From Tachypleus tridentatus (taxonomy: Eukaryota; Arthropoda; Merostomata; Xiphosura; Limulidae): a DNA stretch of 64,000 nucleotides. A program made the position numbers and the translations under genes. The stretch's first letter is position 1; each line of letters begins with the position of its first letter. The notes beneath the pieces are model-generated. The model was not told where the DNA came from, searched no databases, and was given only the letters and a program-made list of their open reading frames with translations. The stretch spans positions 139,285,009-139,349,008 of the forward strand of contig NC_134834.1 in assembly GCF_004210375.1 (NCBI RefSeq), in the 5' to 3' direction. This document shows, piece by piece, positions 12,301-27,300 of this stretch.

Positions 12301-15300
12301 CATGGATTAGCTAACGGTGATGATGATTATTTAAGACAATAAATGTATTTTAGTGCAGAATAATATATTCAGTCTGTATAGGTTTGAGTATCAATTTCTT
12401 CAGTGATTGTTCATTTTCTGATGAAAGATAACATATTGGTGTATTGGTTCATAAATGCAAGCATACAGCACTAAATGTGTCGAAACATAGCAGACAAGCA
12501 CAAGTAGTCTGTCTAAAACTACTAGTATATCTGGTAATACGAAACATTGATAATACGTACGACATTATAAATCTATATATTTTGCTAACACAAATGAATC
12601 AGGAAGAAAAATACCTTGTTGTGTGTTAAATCCAAGGGGTCTTCCTCAGACTTCGACTTGACAGAGCTCATGTAAGACCTTCATATTATTTAGCCAAAGA
12701 TATTCCTGTACCTAGAGTCCTCTCAGAGACTATCAAAGCTCTAGAGTGCTAACTATGCTAGTGGTTTGAGCAACATCCGCCAAATCACTGAAAGGAAAAA
12801 CTCTGACAATCTTTGATGACAGTTTGGTGGCATCGAAACCAACTGATGAATTTCACTGCCTGATAAACATTCCCATACCCAATCTTAATGCCTGCCCACA
12901 ACATCCTGGGTATGTATAAAGCTAAAAAGAGAATTAATTTCTACTCATCGAGAAAATACTGAAGACGAAAGGCGGAAGACTTTCGAAACGTCGTCCTCTA
13001 CACTTGTGTTTCCACAACAGGCAGTTGCCGTCCATTCTACAAGTTTCATCATGAATACTTTGCCTAAACAATCTATCAAACAAGAAAAATACTATTTTTT
13101 ATTATTTTTTTACTGTGCAAGTAATTATTTGTCTATAACTTTTGTGAAGGTTTCATTCTATATTTCTGATTTCGACTTTTTTGTATTTGTACGAAGGGTT
13201 ATTTATTTATATTTTAACTTATTTTCCAATACTTTTTTTCATGAATCGGTATTTTATTTTACATATGGTGCCAACATTTGTCTTGTGTGTTATTTCAATG
13301 CATTGTAGCTGCTTATAAAGATAATTTTCCTATCTGATATCCGTGTACGCTTGGTTCAATATAGTTTATTTTGTAATTATAATATAAACTTATTTTTTAT
13401 ATTTTTTTACTTTATGCGAATGACGTATTATATATTTATAATTTCAAGTTGAAGTATTTGTTCCGTATTTATTGTCCAATAATTTATTTTTAGCTTTAAT
13501 ATTTCTTACATCGTGTTACCGTTTTTGAAGATTATAATCTATTTTGTACGTCAGTTAAAATATTCTGTGATATTTACGTATTTATTATATTTCTTTTACG
13601 CTCAATGACGAAGGTTAATTACTTGTCATTGTTCATTTTCGAGATATAACCTTGATTTATATTTGTAATCTTTTTGTATACAACTGCACTCCTGGATTTA
13701 ATTATCTGTAGTTTAGTGTGAGTATTTTATAGAGGGAAAAGTAAATTCTACTGCCATCTTGATCTATGTACAAATTTACGTAATTGAATTTCAAATTTCT
13801 AGACTGTAAATAGCCTGACGGTAAAGGGAAAAGGAAGAATGTGGTATTCAGGTATACTAGCTGTTTTCACCAAGTTATTTAACATATTTTGTTAGTTTAC
13901 ATGCACTGTGTCTGTAGTTTTAACACAGAGCGTTGGTGAAAGAAGTAACTAAATTCACTTAATTCTTGTTATATATTGATCTCGCATGTCATGTGTCCCT
14001 TCTCTTAGGAAGGATCTTTGTCAAGCAAAGCATACTATAAACATAGAGAACGGTGTTTTCCAATGGTGGATTAGGTAAAAAAGATACTTAAATTATAAAA
14101 AAGTTTTTATCATTTAATAAAAAGACAAGATTGGCATAAGAGCCACAAATGCCATTAGAAGAGCAGTATTGCGATAAAAATCAAGTTAAATGCAGATTTG
14201 TTTCCACATTTTTTAAATTTGTCTAGTTTGGATTTCGTGTCTTAATACCTTGTCGGTCTTTAGCGTGAAAGGATTAAGAACATTATTATTTCTTCACTAT
14301 ATTGTTGTATTTTCTCTGTCCGAAACAATCCTTCACAGACTTACACTAACTTCAAACCTACAGTAAAGTCGTCGTTCTTAAGGAATACGTTCACTTGTAC
14401 TTGATTGTAAGCCAAAATAAAGAATGTTTTTACTTCATTTTACAATGCGTTCAGCCTCATTTATTGTGTACAAAGTATGCTTCATCATACATGTTCTGTT
14501 GAACTTCATATTATTCTACAGAACCTGCTCAGTTGCCCTTAAGTGAATTAAGCGTAGCAGAGAACAGTAGACAATAATGAATAATTTTTAAAACCAACTA
14601 GAATTAAAGCGTAGCATGAACTGAAAGTCACAAAGTACAAATAATATTTTAAGACGTTTAAACTAAACTAAATCTCTAAACTAAATATTTGAAAGATCTG
14701 AATATTTGTTATTAAAATTGAATAAGAAACTCAATTTAACACTAGAAGCAAACAAGTTACTCTAATTTTCAAATTCCTTCGAATTATTTATAACATTTTG
14801 GTTAAAAACGACTAAAATATCATTTGAACGGTCCTACAATGAATACGTGAAACTGAAATAGTTTTATAACGAAGTACTGGTTTTTAGACCTTATGTTGCT
14901 AGCTTAACCTTTATTTTATCGTATCTATAAGTTAAAATATCTTATATAATTTATCAGGATATATTATAATCTGTTTTATTTCATTTTACTTTATTCTTTC
15001 AGTGCTCGCATTTCCCGACATATTTGAAGTCGCTGTCAGCAAATTAGGATACCAAGTAACAGTCGAGATCAATGAGAATGAAAAGGTAAAATATCTATTG
15101 CTTTTTTGTTGTTTTAGAACTTTATTTGTTGTTTTAAAATTTATACTGTTTTAGAAAGTGTATATTTCTTAATTATGAAAATTCACGTGTACCAAACAAT
15201 TTTTGTGAGTCTGTACGATAACTGATTTTGATAAGGCGCTTATTTTAATGTACGGAAGAAATGAAAAATAGTCTAATGAAAAAACCTAAAGCCTATGACA

Positions 15301-18300
15301 AAATACTTTTATTGAGTGTTTGAAAATTTAAATCTAAATAAAATTACTACTTTCCCAACAAGTTATTTGCTTAAATAACATAATTGTGGTAAGTATATTG
15401 CTTTATTATATAATTAACAACTCTGCTGCTTATACCTGACTCCAGATGTAATTCATAGTGATAACTTATGTTTATTATAGACTTTTAGCGACAAATGTCT
15501 CTCAATTTTTAAACTTGTTAGTACTTCATATTACGTAGAAACAACAAAAAATGAAAAGATGAAAGCCTGACAACTTAATGTCAGAATAAATTAAAAATTA
15601 TAGATTTTTTTAATGGAACTAAATTCAACTTCCTGTACACCACTGTTTAAAACATCCTTGCAATGACGTATTTAGGAAAAATGTTAAACCAAAACCAAAA
15701 CCAAATTTATATTTCTTTGTTTGTTTTATGGAGCAAAAGTACATTAACGGGAATCGAACATCAAATTTTATCGTTTTAACTTATTAAACTAAACGTTTAC
15801 CCATTGTGCAAAATGAGTTTTTTTTTGATAAAATATAGAACCATAGAAATATTCACGGCATATATAATTACTATTAGAAAGTAACAAAAGTTTTTGAATT
15901 TTGCACAAAGCTACACGAGGGTCATGTTTACTTAAGTATAGATAATTCATTAAATGTGTGTCAGGATTCACATGACATAAATATTTTTATAGGATTCTTA
16001 ATAGGAGATATTTAAACATTTCATAAGAATTAAATTATAAGACTCCGTGATGACGAGAAAACCCAATTGTAGAGAAAATTATGTATGTTAAAAACGATTA
16101 GTATTGATAGAGAATTTACTATGTAGAGAAGCGAACAAAGTTTTGACCTGACGATGACCAAAGAAAGTTGTAACGTTGGTCGCTCCTCTACATAGTGCTT
16201 TCTCTACTCATACCAGCCGTTTTTACATGTATAAAAGATTACTTGGTTATAAATTCAAGCAAAAATATTAGGAGAACAAAATGTTGCCATTTAATGAAAT
16301 TTTATTAATATTTTTTTACAGGAAGCTGTTCCCTAGTGGGAAAGCGGTAAGTTTAAGGCTTCAAACACAAAATTTGGGGTTTGATTTTTCTACAGTAGAT
16401 ACAACAAAGAGCTGAAAAAATAGAAGCTATGAATAATGAATTTATATTTGTTTATCTGATATTCATTCTTAGAAAGAAAGCTTTTTTACTGAAGAATACT
16501 ATGACATATTTAACAAGAGAGGGAGGCTTGACATATTGAAGAATGGCACTAGAATGCTGTATGCCTACTACGAAGAAACTGACGAGTTGTTTAACATTGT
16601 AGGAAACGGTAAAGTTATTTTTACCAGCTAAATGTTGCATTATTGTTTGCAGTTTGTTAAATCATTGTTAATTAAGGATTATCCACTTCTCTTTCCTTGT
16701 TCATCAAATTTATTTCGACTGTAATTATTCCTACCAAGAATTTATTTGATTCAAACTAATGTAAAAATAATGTAAATTGAGGAATAGGGTTTGCTTATTA
16801 CTGGCTGCATATTAATCTATTCCTTCACTTCTCTTGGCTTATCCATTCGGTCTCACAATTTCTTGTCTTATTTTTCTTTGTCTCCCAGCACAACAACGTT
16901 AAGTTTAAGCATTTAAAAGGCTAAAATCCGTAATTCGAATCCCCGCGGTAAACACAGTAAATATTTCATTCAAATCATTTTTTTCAAACACCGCCAAAGT
17001 AACTCCGTTATTTTTATCTAGCATCTATTTCTTTTGCATAGAATTGTAGTATTTCATAACTACGTCTTGTAGTCTCATGAAATACTACGTCTTGTAGTCT
17101 CCATATCGTGCTCACATCAACCGCTGTAATCCCCCAATTCCTTAAAGACTGGCAAGACTGTCCACTTTCTCATCTATCTCAACTTCAATGGATGTTACCT
17201 AAAACTAAATTCGTATATGTAAGTGCAACATTTAAAAAGGTTCACGGTCTTATATTTATATATATATATATAGAGAGAGCCATACCCTTAATCTCATCTG
17301 TTCTACCTGTAGCTTTCAGAGCTCGAATCAGTAAGTTCATAAATTCCGACTTTTCAATTAATTTGCATGACCAAGACATTCAGTCACAAAATCAGGTTTA
17401 ACTCCAGGTGGATGGATCGTAAATGCGTCTACATTTTACTGTCTATTCGCTGTTCTACAAACCACTGTAGAATTAAATTCTTGTTGTAACAGACTCCATA
17501 CAAGAAGTTTTTTGTTTTTATTCTTCACTTTGTTTCAACCACAAATGCTTTGTCTAAGAGAAATAGTCTCAATTTGTCATATTTACACACTATTACCAAG
17601 CATCTTTTTTCAGTGGTGGCTGAGGCTTTCTTGTATTCTAGTAAATTTTGGCTTAAATATGCCACTAGATGTTTTATGCCATTCTCACTAATTTGATTCA
17701 TCACTATATTGGGCGTATAAGTTAGCAATATTCTTATAATTATGTAAAGTTAATTTTTACGCAGAGCCATTTTCTATAGATATCTTCTAAAAGCCTTCAC
17801 GGCATAGTTTATTCCTAATTCATAAGTTAGCGCTCTAAGTGGTACTGCTATTTCTGAAAACCCGAAAATAATCTTCCTTTAACACCATATCATTCCAAGA
17901 TGGTCTGGCATGGCCAGGTGGCTAAGGCACTCGACTCGTAATCTTAGGGTCGCGGGTTCAATTTTCTGTCACATCAAACATGCTCGTTGTGGGGGCGTTA
18001 TAGAGTGACGGTCAATCTCACTATTCGTTGTTAAAAGAGTAGCTCAAGAGCTGGTGGTGGGTGGTGATGACTAGCTGCCTTCCCTTTAGTCTTACACTGC
18101 TAAATTAGGGACGGCTAGCGCAGATAGCCCTCGTGTAGTTTTGCGTAAAATTCAAAACAAACCAAACCACTCCAAGAAAAAGAAATCTAACTACTTTCTT
18201 TGTCAATCTCTAATAGCTTTTATCTTAATTCCATTAATCTTTTACCTATCGTGTTACTTAAATACTCCCTGCTGTCTATTCTAAGCTTGCATTTAGATGT

Positions 18301-21300
18301 CCTTCTTGATTATTAGTGGTATGCCACAGCAATCTATGTAAACTGTGATTGACTCCTATAAGCCACCTGAGATGTTATTCGTTAACGTCTGAAATGCTAT
18401 TGAATTTTTTTCTACAGGTTTTGAATAAACTAAAATAATCGACAAGAGATGGAAACCACTGTTTTATTTTTATCTTTTCCTTTAAATTTACTTTGAAATA
18501 TCCTTTCAATAAATCAGTTTTACTAATGTACTTTGCTTGACTTATTTAATTTGGCATACGTTCCGGGTGAGGTAACTGGTAGGAATTAGCAATAGTAGCT
18601 CCATTCAACATCCTCAGGTCAACACATAATATTAATCAATCAGTCTTAGGTTACAGCCAATGCATAAGGACCAGAAGTTTCCCTAATTTTTTATCCTTTT
18701 AATAATTTATCTATCTCCTGCTTTAGAAGAGCTTCCATCAAATACTATGACACTCTCCGTTTGGATTTTATTTGTACAGAACACCAAAATCCTTTTGATT
18801 TGGTGCTATAACCAGTTAGATGTAATTTATCTCCTATCAACTGATTATTCTTTACTATTTATTTTCTTACTAAAGATTTTCATCTATTAATATTTCTTAA
18901 ACTCTTGCCCATTTATAATAATTTTTTCTAAAAATTTATTTGAAAATTTCTCTCAGTCTTCATCATATTACACTTTCCTCCTATCCACCGTTTTCTTGTT
19001 GTATCTGCAGAATTGTACTATATGCACAACTTGATCACATACAAAATATTTTGGTGAAGGTTTGTAATTCCTCTCCTTACTCACAAAATCATTCTACGGA
19101 TAGCTTCCTCTTACAATTCCCTGGAGCTCTGATTCTGTTTTATTGTAATAAGTTATTGATTTATTGTTATAAGTAGTTTTATTGGCTTGATATTCACTTA
19201 CTTTGAACCGGTTATATTTCGTTTTTACTACATATTTATCTGCTAACGTCATCGTTTCATGTGCTAGAAACTGTTAAAAATTCCTTTTCCAATATCGAAT
19301 ATACAATTTTGCCAGCGTCTCTAACACATATAAATCCTTCAATATATTTAACTTTGCATCCTTGTTTCATACTCTTTAATTACCTCCTTTGCCATTTTTT
19401 CACTCACTAAATTTCTTGAGATAAGTCTCCAAACTTAGTTCGTACATCTCTAAAAGAGCTGATGTTACTACATCATACTTTAATTCCCAGTCTTCTCAGA
19501 TACTTCTAATAGATAAAGAAGCTTCTTAATAGTATCCTCCTGTGACTGCCTCTTGTCTGCTTTTCTTATTTTATCAAAAACACAGGAGTATACATATATA
19601 TCACTTTTGCACAATTTACAAATTGGCGATTATTTTATGCATGTTAGCACTATTACCAGAATTACAATTTGTCATCATCTCGAATTCGTTTTGCATATAT
19701 CTGTTTTCCAACTGTATTTCTGAAACCTTTTTCACAGTTTCTGTTTTTGAGCGTTTACTCGAAGTTTTTCTTCTAAGCTTTTGTTCTCTGCTTCTAAGCA
19801 TTTCATTCCTAACTCTATCAAAGCTAGAAAGGCGTTAACTCACTCAACTAATTTTCTAATGATATTAAATTGCTCCAATTCCCTAATATTTTAGCAACGT
19901 ACCAAACGCCAAATGTTATTTCACGTGTTTCAACTACAACTAATCTTTCTTACATCTAACTTTATAACAATGCATTAAAATATTACATTGCAATGCTTTA
20001 CGTAAGTTGGAAGTGTGTAGATTATATCAGATTTTGACTCTCATTGGTAAATTATATGGCAAAGTGAAATGTCTGCGTACGCACACCGCGAGAAAGCAGG
20101 TTTCAATGGGCTTGGTGGACAGAGAACAGATAGCTCATTGTGTAGCTTTGTGCTTATCCTTAAAACAAACAAACGAACACAATGAAACTTTTGACAAACC
20201 TTGTTGAGGCAATTCCATCTATAACGTTCAAAGATGATGTGACGGCATTAAAAATATGTTTGACGTTGATAGGATAGTAGTAATGGTACTAGTAGGTTTC
20301 GATCAGATCAGAAAATAAAGAACAAGGTCTCCAACCTCAAACAGACAATGAAGAAAAGTCGGTCGAATAATCTAATTTGAGAATAAAAATTGATCTAATG
20401 CGTTCGTGTACGATTGTTACTGTTGCGGTTACTTTTAGTGCTCACAACATTAAGAAAACTAATATTTTTGTTATCAAGATGAAGACTGTGAAGTTTAACA
20501 AATTATTAGATCACTGAATAAAGAAATATTTGGATTGTAATATCATTTAAAGATTTTTGTTAAATATATGAAGATCTGGTAGCATTAGAATAATGTATGT
20601 TCATAGTTAAGCACAACGCTGCTCAGCAAACTATCTGTTTTGTTCTTACAAAGTTATAGGGTCGCAGACATAATTTCGGGCCACCGGAAGGCAGTTTAGT
20701 AAGCAATAAGAACATGTTGCTAATAACGATTTAAAAGAGCATTTGATTATTTATGTATATGATGTGTTCAAAATTCTTAACTTTTATTTTCACAGAAAAA
20801 TATTAATTTTATTAATGAAAGTGTCGATTAAAATTTATTTAAGATATATTTTAAACAATATTTTATAGATACGCAAACGTTTCATTTCTGATATTTAAAG
20901 AAGCATTGTTTATTAAATATCTTCTTCTATATCACTTACTTACTTCCTGATTAAGAAAGATTTAGCTTTTTTTTCTAAAATTGTATCCAGAAAGGTACAT
21001 TTTCCTTATCTGTTTGTTATTGTTAAGTGAGTGAACGAAGGTGCAAACTACGAATAATAACATGAGTTATTTGAAGTCACACACTTATTTTGGTAAAAGT
21101 AGCAACAACAAATTGCATAAAGGTTTATTTTACTATTTTTCAGGTCCATGTAAAGTTACTCCAATAACTTCAACTGAAAATCTTTTTGACAAATATTGGA
21201 CTGACAGAGAAATGGATCGCGTACTTTTAGGTCCATCAGCAATGTTCAGACACGGATATCTAGACTACAAAGAAAATAAGGAACTGGTGGTAAGTACACT

Positions 21301-24300
21301 TTGGATTGTGCAGTCAATACATCTAAGTATATATGCTGTGATAAAGTCAACCATGTTTCTTTATGTTTTGTTTAATTTAAAAAACGAAAAAAAAGCACAA
21401 TAATAAACATGAACCTCGAACGTCATATTAAAATTATATTTAAATTTATCAGCATCATTGGTACTTATTCTACATTTAATTTTCACGTGTCTTTCTTTGG
21501 TTATTAGTATTAAAAATATATACAAAAAGGTATTGGTATTTCAATCTGAACAGAATCTTGCACGTTCATGAACTAAAAGCCCATGGTCAGAGCCTTCTAT
21601 AAGTCAAGTGTAGAATTATAAATCAATTAATTCAAGTGTGAATTAAATCAGAACAGGTAATGAGCAGTTTACATCTGAAAAGAAAAAAAAGTTTTATCAA
21701 ACTTCTGATACCGATACTTGGAATGATTGTGTCTTTTATAATACACCCACAGATAAGCTGAAAACAAAGAGAATGTTTAGTTACATCGTGCGTAAATTGT
21801 CACGCGTGCGCTCACACCGAAATAAAAGTCAACCTATGGTATGATAAAAGAAATATGATAAAAATGTCTAGTTTTACTTCAGTTACATGTCAAATAAAAA
21901 TTCCAAAAAGAAATTATTGAATAATTGCTCGTGACTTGTGAAACGTGAACACTTTGTTAATGTCGCTATATATTACGAAAACTAAGAAGAACATGAGCAT
22001 AAAGCTACACAATGTACTCTGCCACCTACGGGTATCGAAACCTGGTTTCTAGCGGTGAGAGTCCGCATAAATACTACTGTGCCACTAGGATACTTCGATA
22101 AGTAGATACGTTTTATACTGGAAAAGTATAAACTTTTTAAAATCACGTATTGTATAATCAATACTGTGCAATATATGAAAATAATTAAAAGGAATATAAA
22201 ATTAATGAAAAATCTAGCATGAACTACATTTATAAATACATATATAAATGAAAATCTTAACCTAAAGTAATAACTTTCCTACATTGTGTATGTAATTTGC
22301 AGGAAATAAATAGTTGTTTTATAATAAACATTATATTCTTAATCTTTAAAAAGAAATTAAAATACTTTCAATTTCGAGCCTACAAAGAAAACACGTGCCT
22401 TCTTGTTTAAAGGCCATTAAATAAAATTTAATTTTTCTGTAATTGATAATTTTTTTTACTTTGCATCTTTTTACATAAGCTTAAATGCATATTATAACAT
22501 TATTAAAATTACAATTCTATTGATGTCACATGTAAACTGAAAGAACTTTTAAGGAATTCCAAACACCAGTTCACATTAAATTTGTCACTTTCAACTCTAA
22601 AAAATCATATAAAATATTCTCCTATTTTTTAGATAATCTTTTCTGTGACTTGGAAGGTAAAGGTATAAATTATAGTGTTCAAAAGACGATCATGAAACAT
22701 TTTAATTCGGATCGCTTAAGGTTTTCAATTTACTTTCAAGTACAACAAATAAAAAAAAACAGATCAAATTTATCCCAGAAGTGCATCAACGTAAAAATAA
22801 TCTATGAGGAATGTTTTTTGACAAAATTTTGCTTTCAATTTTCAAGAAAGTGAAGAAACGTCGTAAATGATAGGATTCCTGAGTCTCATTTTTGAAGGAT
22901 ATTTTAAATCTTTCATGAGTTGTATTTTAAGTACTGTAAAATACAATAGAAATTTAATCGAGTAATTTGCAAAAGCAGTTAATAGAGTATTCACGTATTG
23001 TGATGTTTTATACTGATTTGTTTGTTTTGGAATTTCGCACAAAGCTACACGAGGGCTATCTGCGCTAGCCATTCCCAACTTAGCAATGTAAGAGTCGAGG
23101 AAAGGCAGCTAGTCATCACTACCCACCGCCATCTCTTGGGCTACTCTTTTACCAACAAATAGAAAGATTGACCGTCACATTATAACGCCTTCACAGTTGA
23201 AAGGGCAAGCATGTTTGGTATTTGAACACCCGACCCTGAGATTACGAATCGAACGCCTTAACCCACCTAGCCATGCTGGGCCGTGTTTTATACTGGAATT
23301 TATAAAATCAGTATAGATTTGGAGATATTAAAATGCTTTAGCAAATTGGGTAAAAATGTTTGCTTTCTATGTTTAAGAATAATCCTGACTTCAATTGTTT
23401 AGAAAATGTTCCTTAATAAGTCTTATTTTTATAAATAAACTTATTTTCAACTTTCGGGCCCTGTTAGTACTCCATAAAGAGTCAAATTTATCCTACGTTA
23501 ATTATGGTTTTTTCCAAATTAAAGATGAAGGAAAATGTTATTTGTGTGATATATGTTTTTTTTTTGTTTATAATAATGTGGTACATAAATTATTATTTTG
23601 GTAATGAATTATGTTTTGTAGTTTTGTGATAGAAGCTCATTTTATGAAAATGAGTTATAAATGTAAATGATTTTTTTATTTAATAAGTTCAAAGTCAAAG
23701 TTTCATATTTTAGTTAAACACATCAACAAATAAAAATATATTTTATCAAGATGTTAATTTTTAAACTAGTAGTGTGGAGATGTCTTTTTATAACAATTTT
23801 TTATAGATTTAATTGTGAGACATAAGCATGAAATTGCATATATTAAACATCAAAAGAATCTTAAGTTACATTGTTCGAAAAACCTTGAGATCGTGGCATA
23901 GACATCCATAGTTTAGAGCTACTAACTAGAGGGAGATGAACTTTTACAATATTTTCACTAAGCTGCTCAGCAATCTCACAGGTACCGCGTATCGAAAACA
24001 ATCAATAGTCCATTCAGATATTAGTTAATTAATAGTTTTGTGTGGAAGATATGGGCCTAGAATTTGAAGCACCAACAGCCACTCAGAGTACTGGACAGTA
24101 AATTAGTGATCAATGGAGTTTATTACAATGAAAACTCTGAAGGAAATGTTTGGCGCTTTTCTTAGTAGAATAAAGGGATTGACTTTTATAACCTTTATTC
24201 TCCAGAACTGAACCTGTAAAGAATTTTCAGCGACTTATGAATGCTTAACTCTGTGATCTTTAGATCGCCGCCAGGCATGGTAACCATGTTGGGTTTCCAA

Positions 24301-27300
24301 GAATTATTTTATGTATAAGGCCAATTTGGAAAATATTTAAGTTGAACATATGCAAGGGCACTAATTTATTTATCATTATTAATTTTTTTCAGAAAGAAAT
24401 TTTATATTTTTCTTTCCAGGATGGAATTAACTCATTTCGACTTAGTGCTTATGATCATTGTTTAATTAACGCATGCCAAGTTCATAAACACAACACAGGT
24501 ACTATATCTTAAAACTAATCATGATCTAAAAAATGTCTTTGGTATTTAAATTATTTACAATTATTTTTATTTTCTTAGGTTTATATGGGGAAAGAATCAT
24601 CTCCTGGTGTCAGAGACATGACTGCTAACAGATGGAGACAGTGTCTAGATAACAACCAAATCCAAATCGACTATTATTTTCTTGGTGAGATGTAATGAAT
24701 TCTAATGTTGTTTTTGTGATATATTGAACACTTTACTTTAATTATTTCATATGGCAATAATAAGATTTTATATTTCAACCATGTTTAGTGGGTATATGAG
24801 AAATGTGGATACTTGGGTATAGCTTTTCTGGAATTTTATGTCTGAATTATATTTTGTCATTTAAAAATACCGAAAATTTTGAAACTCTAAATGTTTGAAT
24901 ATTCGAAATTTCGCTCCTAAATTACATTTCATGTTACTATTGTTTTGGGCTTTATGTTGTTTGTAGATATTTGTAATTTTTAAATTTGATTATGCTGTGT
25001 TTAAACGCATTCTTTGTCTTTTTAATTCTGATTATTTTATGAACAAAACGAACAAAATGAAAATTCTTTGTTATGAATAGATACTTGTAACACAGCATGC
25101 ATATTTTTACATGTTGAACTATCCACAAAATCTGTTATAGTACTTATAAAGCATCAAATCCGAGATCCATAATTCTCATGCATAGAAACTCCGATCTGTT
25201 ACAGTAATTGTACTGAAAGTGGGTAATTTCGGATTTTAATTAGCTTCTGTGTCAATAAGTTAAAATTTAGATTATAAATGAATTTTGTATGAATGTCCAA
25301 AGACGTTCTAATAAAACTTTTTCATATGTTTAAATTACTCTTTTTTAATAAACACCAACAGGGCAATCACAATTTTCCGTAATTAAAATTTCTTCAAATA
25401 AAGATAACTTTTTATCGTATAATTGCAATCTAAACTGGTTAGGTTTGCTTTTAATTTCACGCAAAGCTACACGAGGGCTATATGCGCCCGCTGTCTCTAA
25501 TTTAACAGTGTGAGACTAGAGGGAATTCAGCTAGTTATCACCACCCACCGCCAACTCTTGGGCTACTTTTTTATCAACGAATAGTGGAAATGACCGTCAC
25601 ATTATAACGCTCCTACGACTGAAAGGGTGAACGTGTTTAGTGTGACGGGGATTCGAACTCGTGACCCTCGGATTACGAGTCGAGTGCCTTAATCGCCTGG
25701 CCATGCCGAGTCTTCTCTCTTCAGATGGCCATTAGTAAGAAAAGTATCATATAAAAATGTCTTGCGATTATTTAGAAGAGTTAACGGTCTTCTGTTGAAA
25801 CGTTTTCAAGAATTTTAACAAGCATGATTAATTTTTGTCTAAAATAAATGTGTTAGATTTTGGAAGGATGACTCTGTAAATAATAATAGGATGTTAATTA
25901 ATCTAATAATATAACAATCAAGTTAACGCAATTCAAATAAAATTTATATGATGCTCTTTTGTTTCAGGAAATTCACCTTACAGGTCTTATTTTACAGATT
26001 CCACATGGGAAAATTACCTAGGAGATAAAAATCTCCCAGTTCCTCTTAGGATCGTAATTAAGTCTAAAGATATTGAAAGACAGTTTGAGTTTCTAAAGTT
26101 TATACCGTTTATTGAAAATCCGAGTAATGTATTTCAGGTAATGTTAGAAAATAATATTGTTAACTAATTCAAATATGTTTATTTTTCTAAGTTTAGAGTA
26201 AGTTTTTACTTTATCTTTAACTACATATGTTTTCTTAAGGAATCTCGACACAAACTTTCTTCCAATTTGATTCAGATAAGACTAACTTAGAGAACGTGGC
26301 TATTTTTTCCTAACGCAAACAAGAACAAAGTTTGCGTATCTATATTTATATTTCTAACTTTTTGCGTGTAAATATATTCAGAAATACATCATTTAGCTAC
26401 TATTATTGTCACAGACTTTTTCATACAGCAGTAGAAGTAAAGAATAAGTAACTTACATCAGTAGAAATTCTGTAGTAAAGGAATTTCATGTACACTCTAT
26501 ACGAAGATTTCTTAAGGGAATAATGTTAATCCTATCAGTAATAATTCTGACTAGACAATTCCCCGTAAGTAACATGTTTGAATTTATTAATACCATGCTA
26601 TTACTTTGTGAATAGTTAAGTAGTCAATAGATGCAAGGTATTAAGGACTGTGTTGTGTAATACAATTTCGAGAAAATTTACTAGTTAATTTGAAGTTTCT
26701 TCCAAGAGAAAATTGAAAAGACATTGTTATTTTCAAACAGACAGAAGAGTACTCTTGGCTTAGTGTGAATTTTCGGTGTAACTGTAAGTCTATGTCCTTA
26801 TTGTGTTTATTGCCAGTATCACTGTTGAATAATCATGAAATTTAAATGGCAAGTAGCTGTAAACAGAAGCATCTGTCTTATCAGAACGTCTCTCTTTATC
26901 TATAGATTCCAACAGGGTTGGGATGTGAAAGACTGGCACAAGGCTTGAAGAAACCCGTTGATTTATCTAAAAGCAACTTATTGCTCAATGCTGAATTGAT
27001 TTATGTACCGAAAGAAGAGGAAACGAACAAGGCGTACAGTTATTCCATAAATTTTAAAGTAAGTTATTCCAGTAAGTATTTTCTATTTAATTATTAAAAT
27101 GATAATACATATGATAGTTAATGGGATATTGCCTTTCTAAATAGAATAATTTCTCATTTGACGTTAGGGTTGTTTATTAGTTACGTGTCACAGCTTAGAT
27201 AATAGAATTCCTATGTCTTTCTTCTGTGAATGAGATTATTTTATGATTAATGACATAATTCTTTTAAAATACCTAAGTAAAAGCTTAAAGACAAAATAGT

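Larger units (their letters stand above)
9395..15002 (+). other. Intron 1 (about 5.6 kb)
   Basis: The largest intron by content of old retroelements: two SINE heads (10.5-10.7 kb), a Ty3/Gypsy pol relic (11.0-11.5 kb) and a hammerhead-like motif (12.96 kb). The remainder (9.4-10.5 and 13.0-15.0 kb) is AT-rich with nothing recognised. Confidence 0.7.

Noticed and set aside
13006-13308. 100-codon ORF on the + strand
   Set aside because: Low-complexity Phe/Tyr/Leu-rich reading of T-rich DNA with no domain. It starts inside the hammerhead-associated tail.
17901-17985. A genuine tRNA gene with A and B boxes
   Set aside because: The tRNA-like head is followed by the SINE-A body and tail, recurs many times in the window and does not make a full cloverleaf with a clean acceptor stem by eye.
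22632-22660. Possible small exon after a tttttag acceptor in intron 4
   Set aside because: About 30 bases, does not keep frame with exon 4 or exon 5 and adds no family motif.
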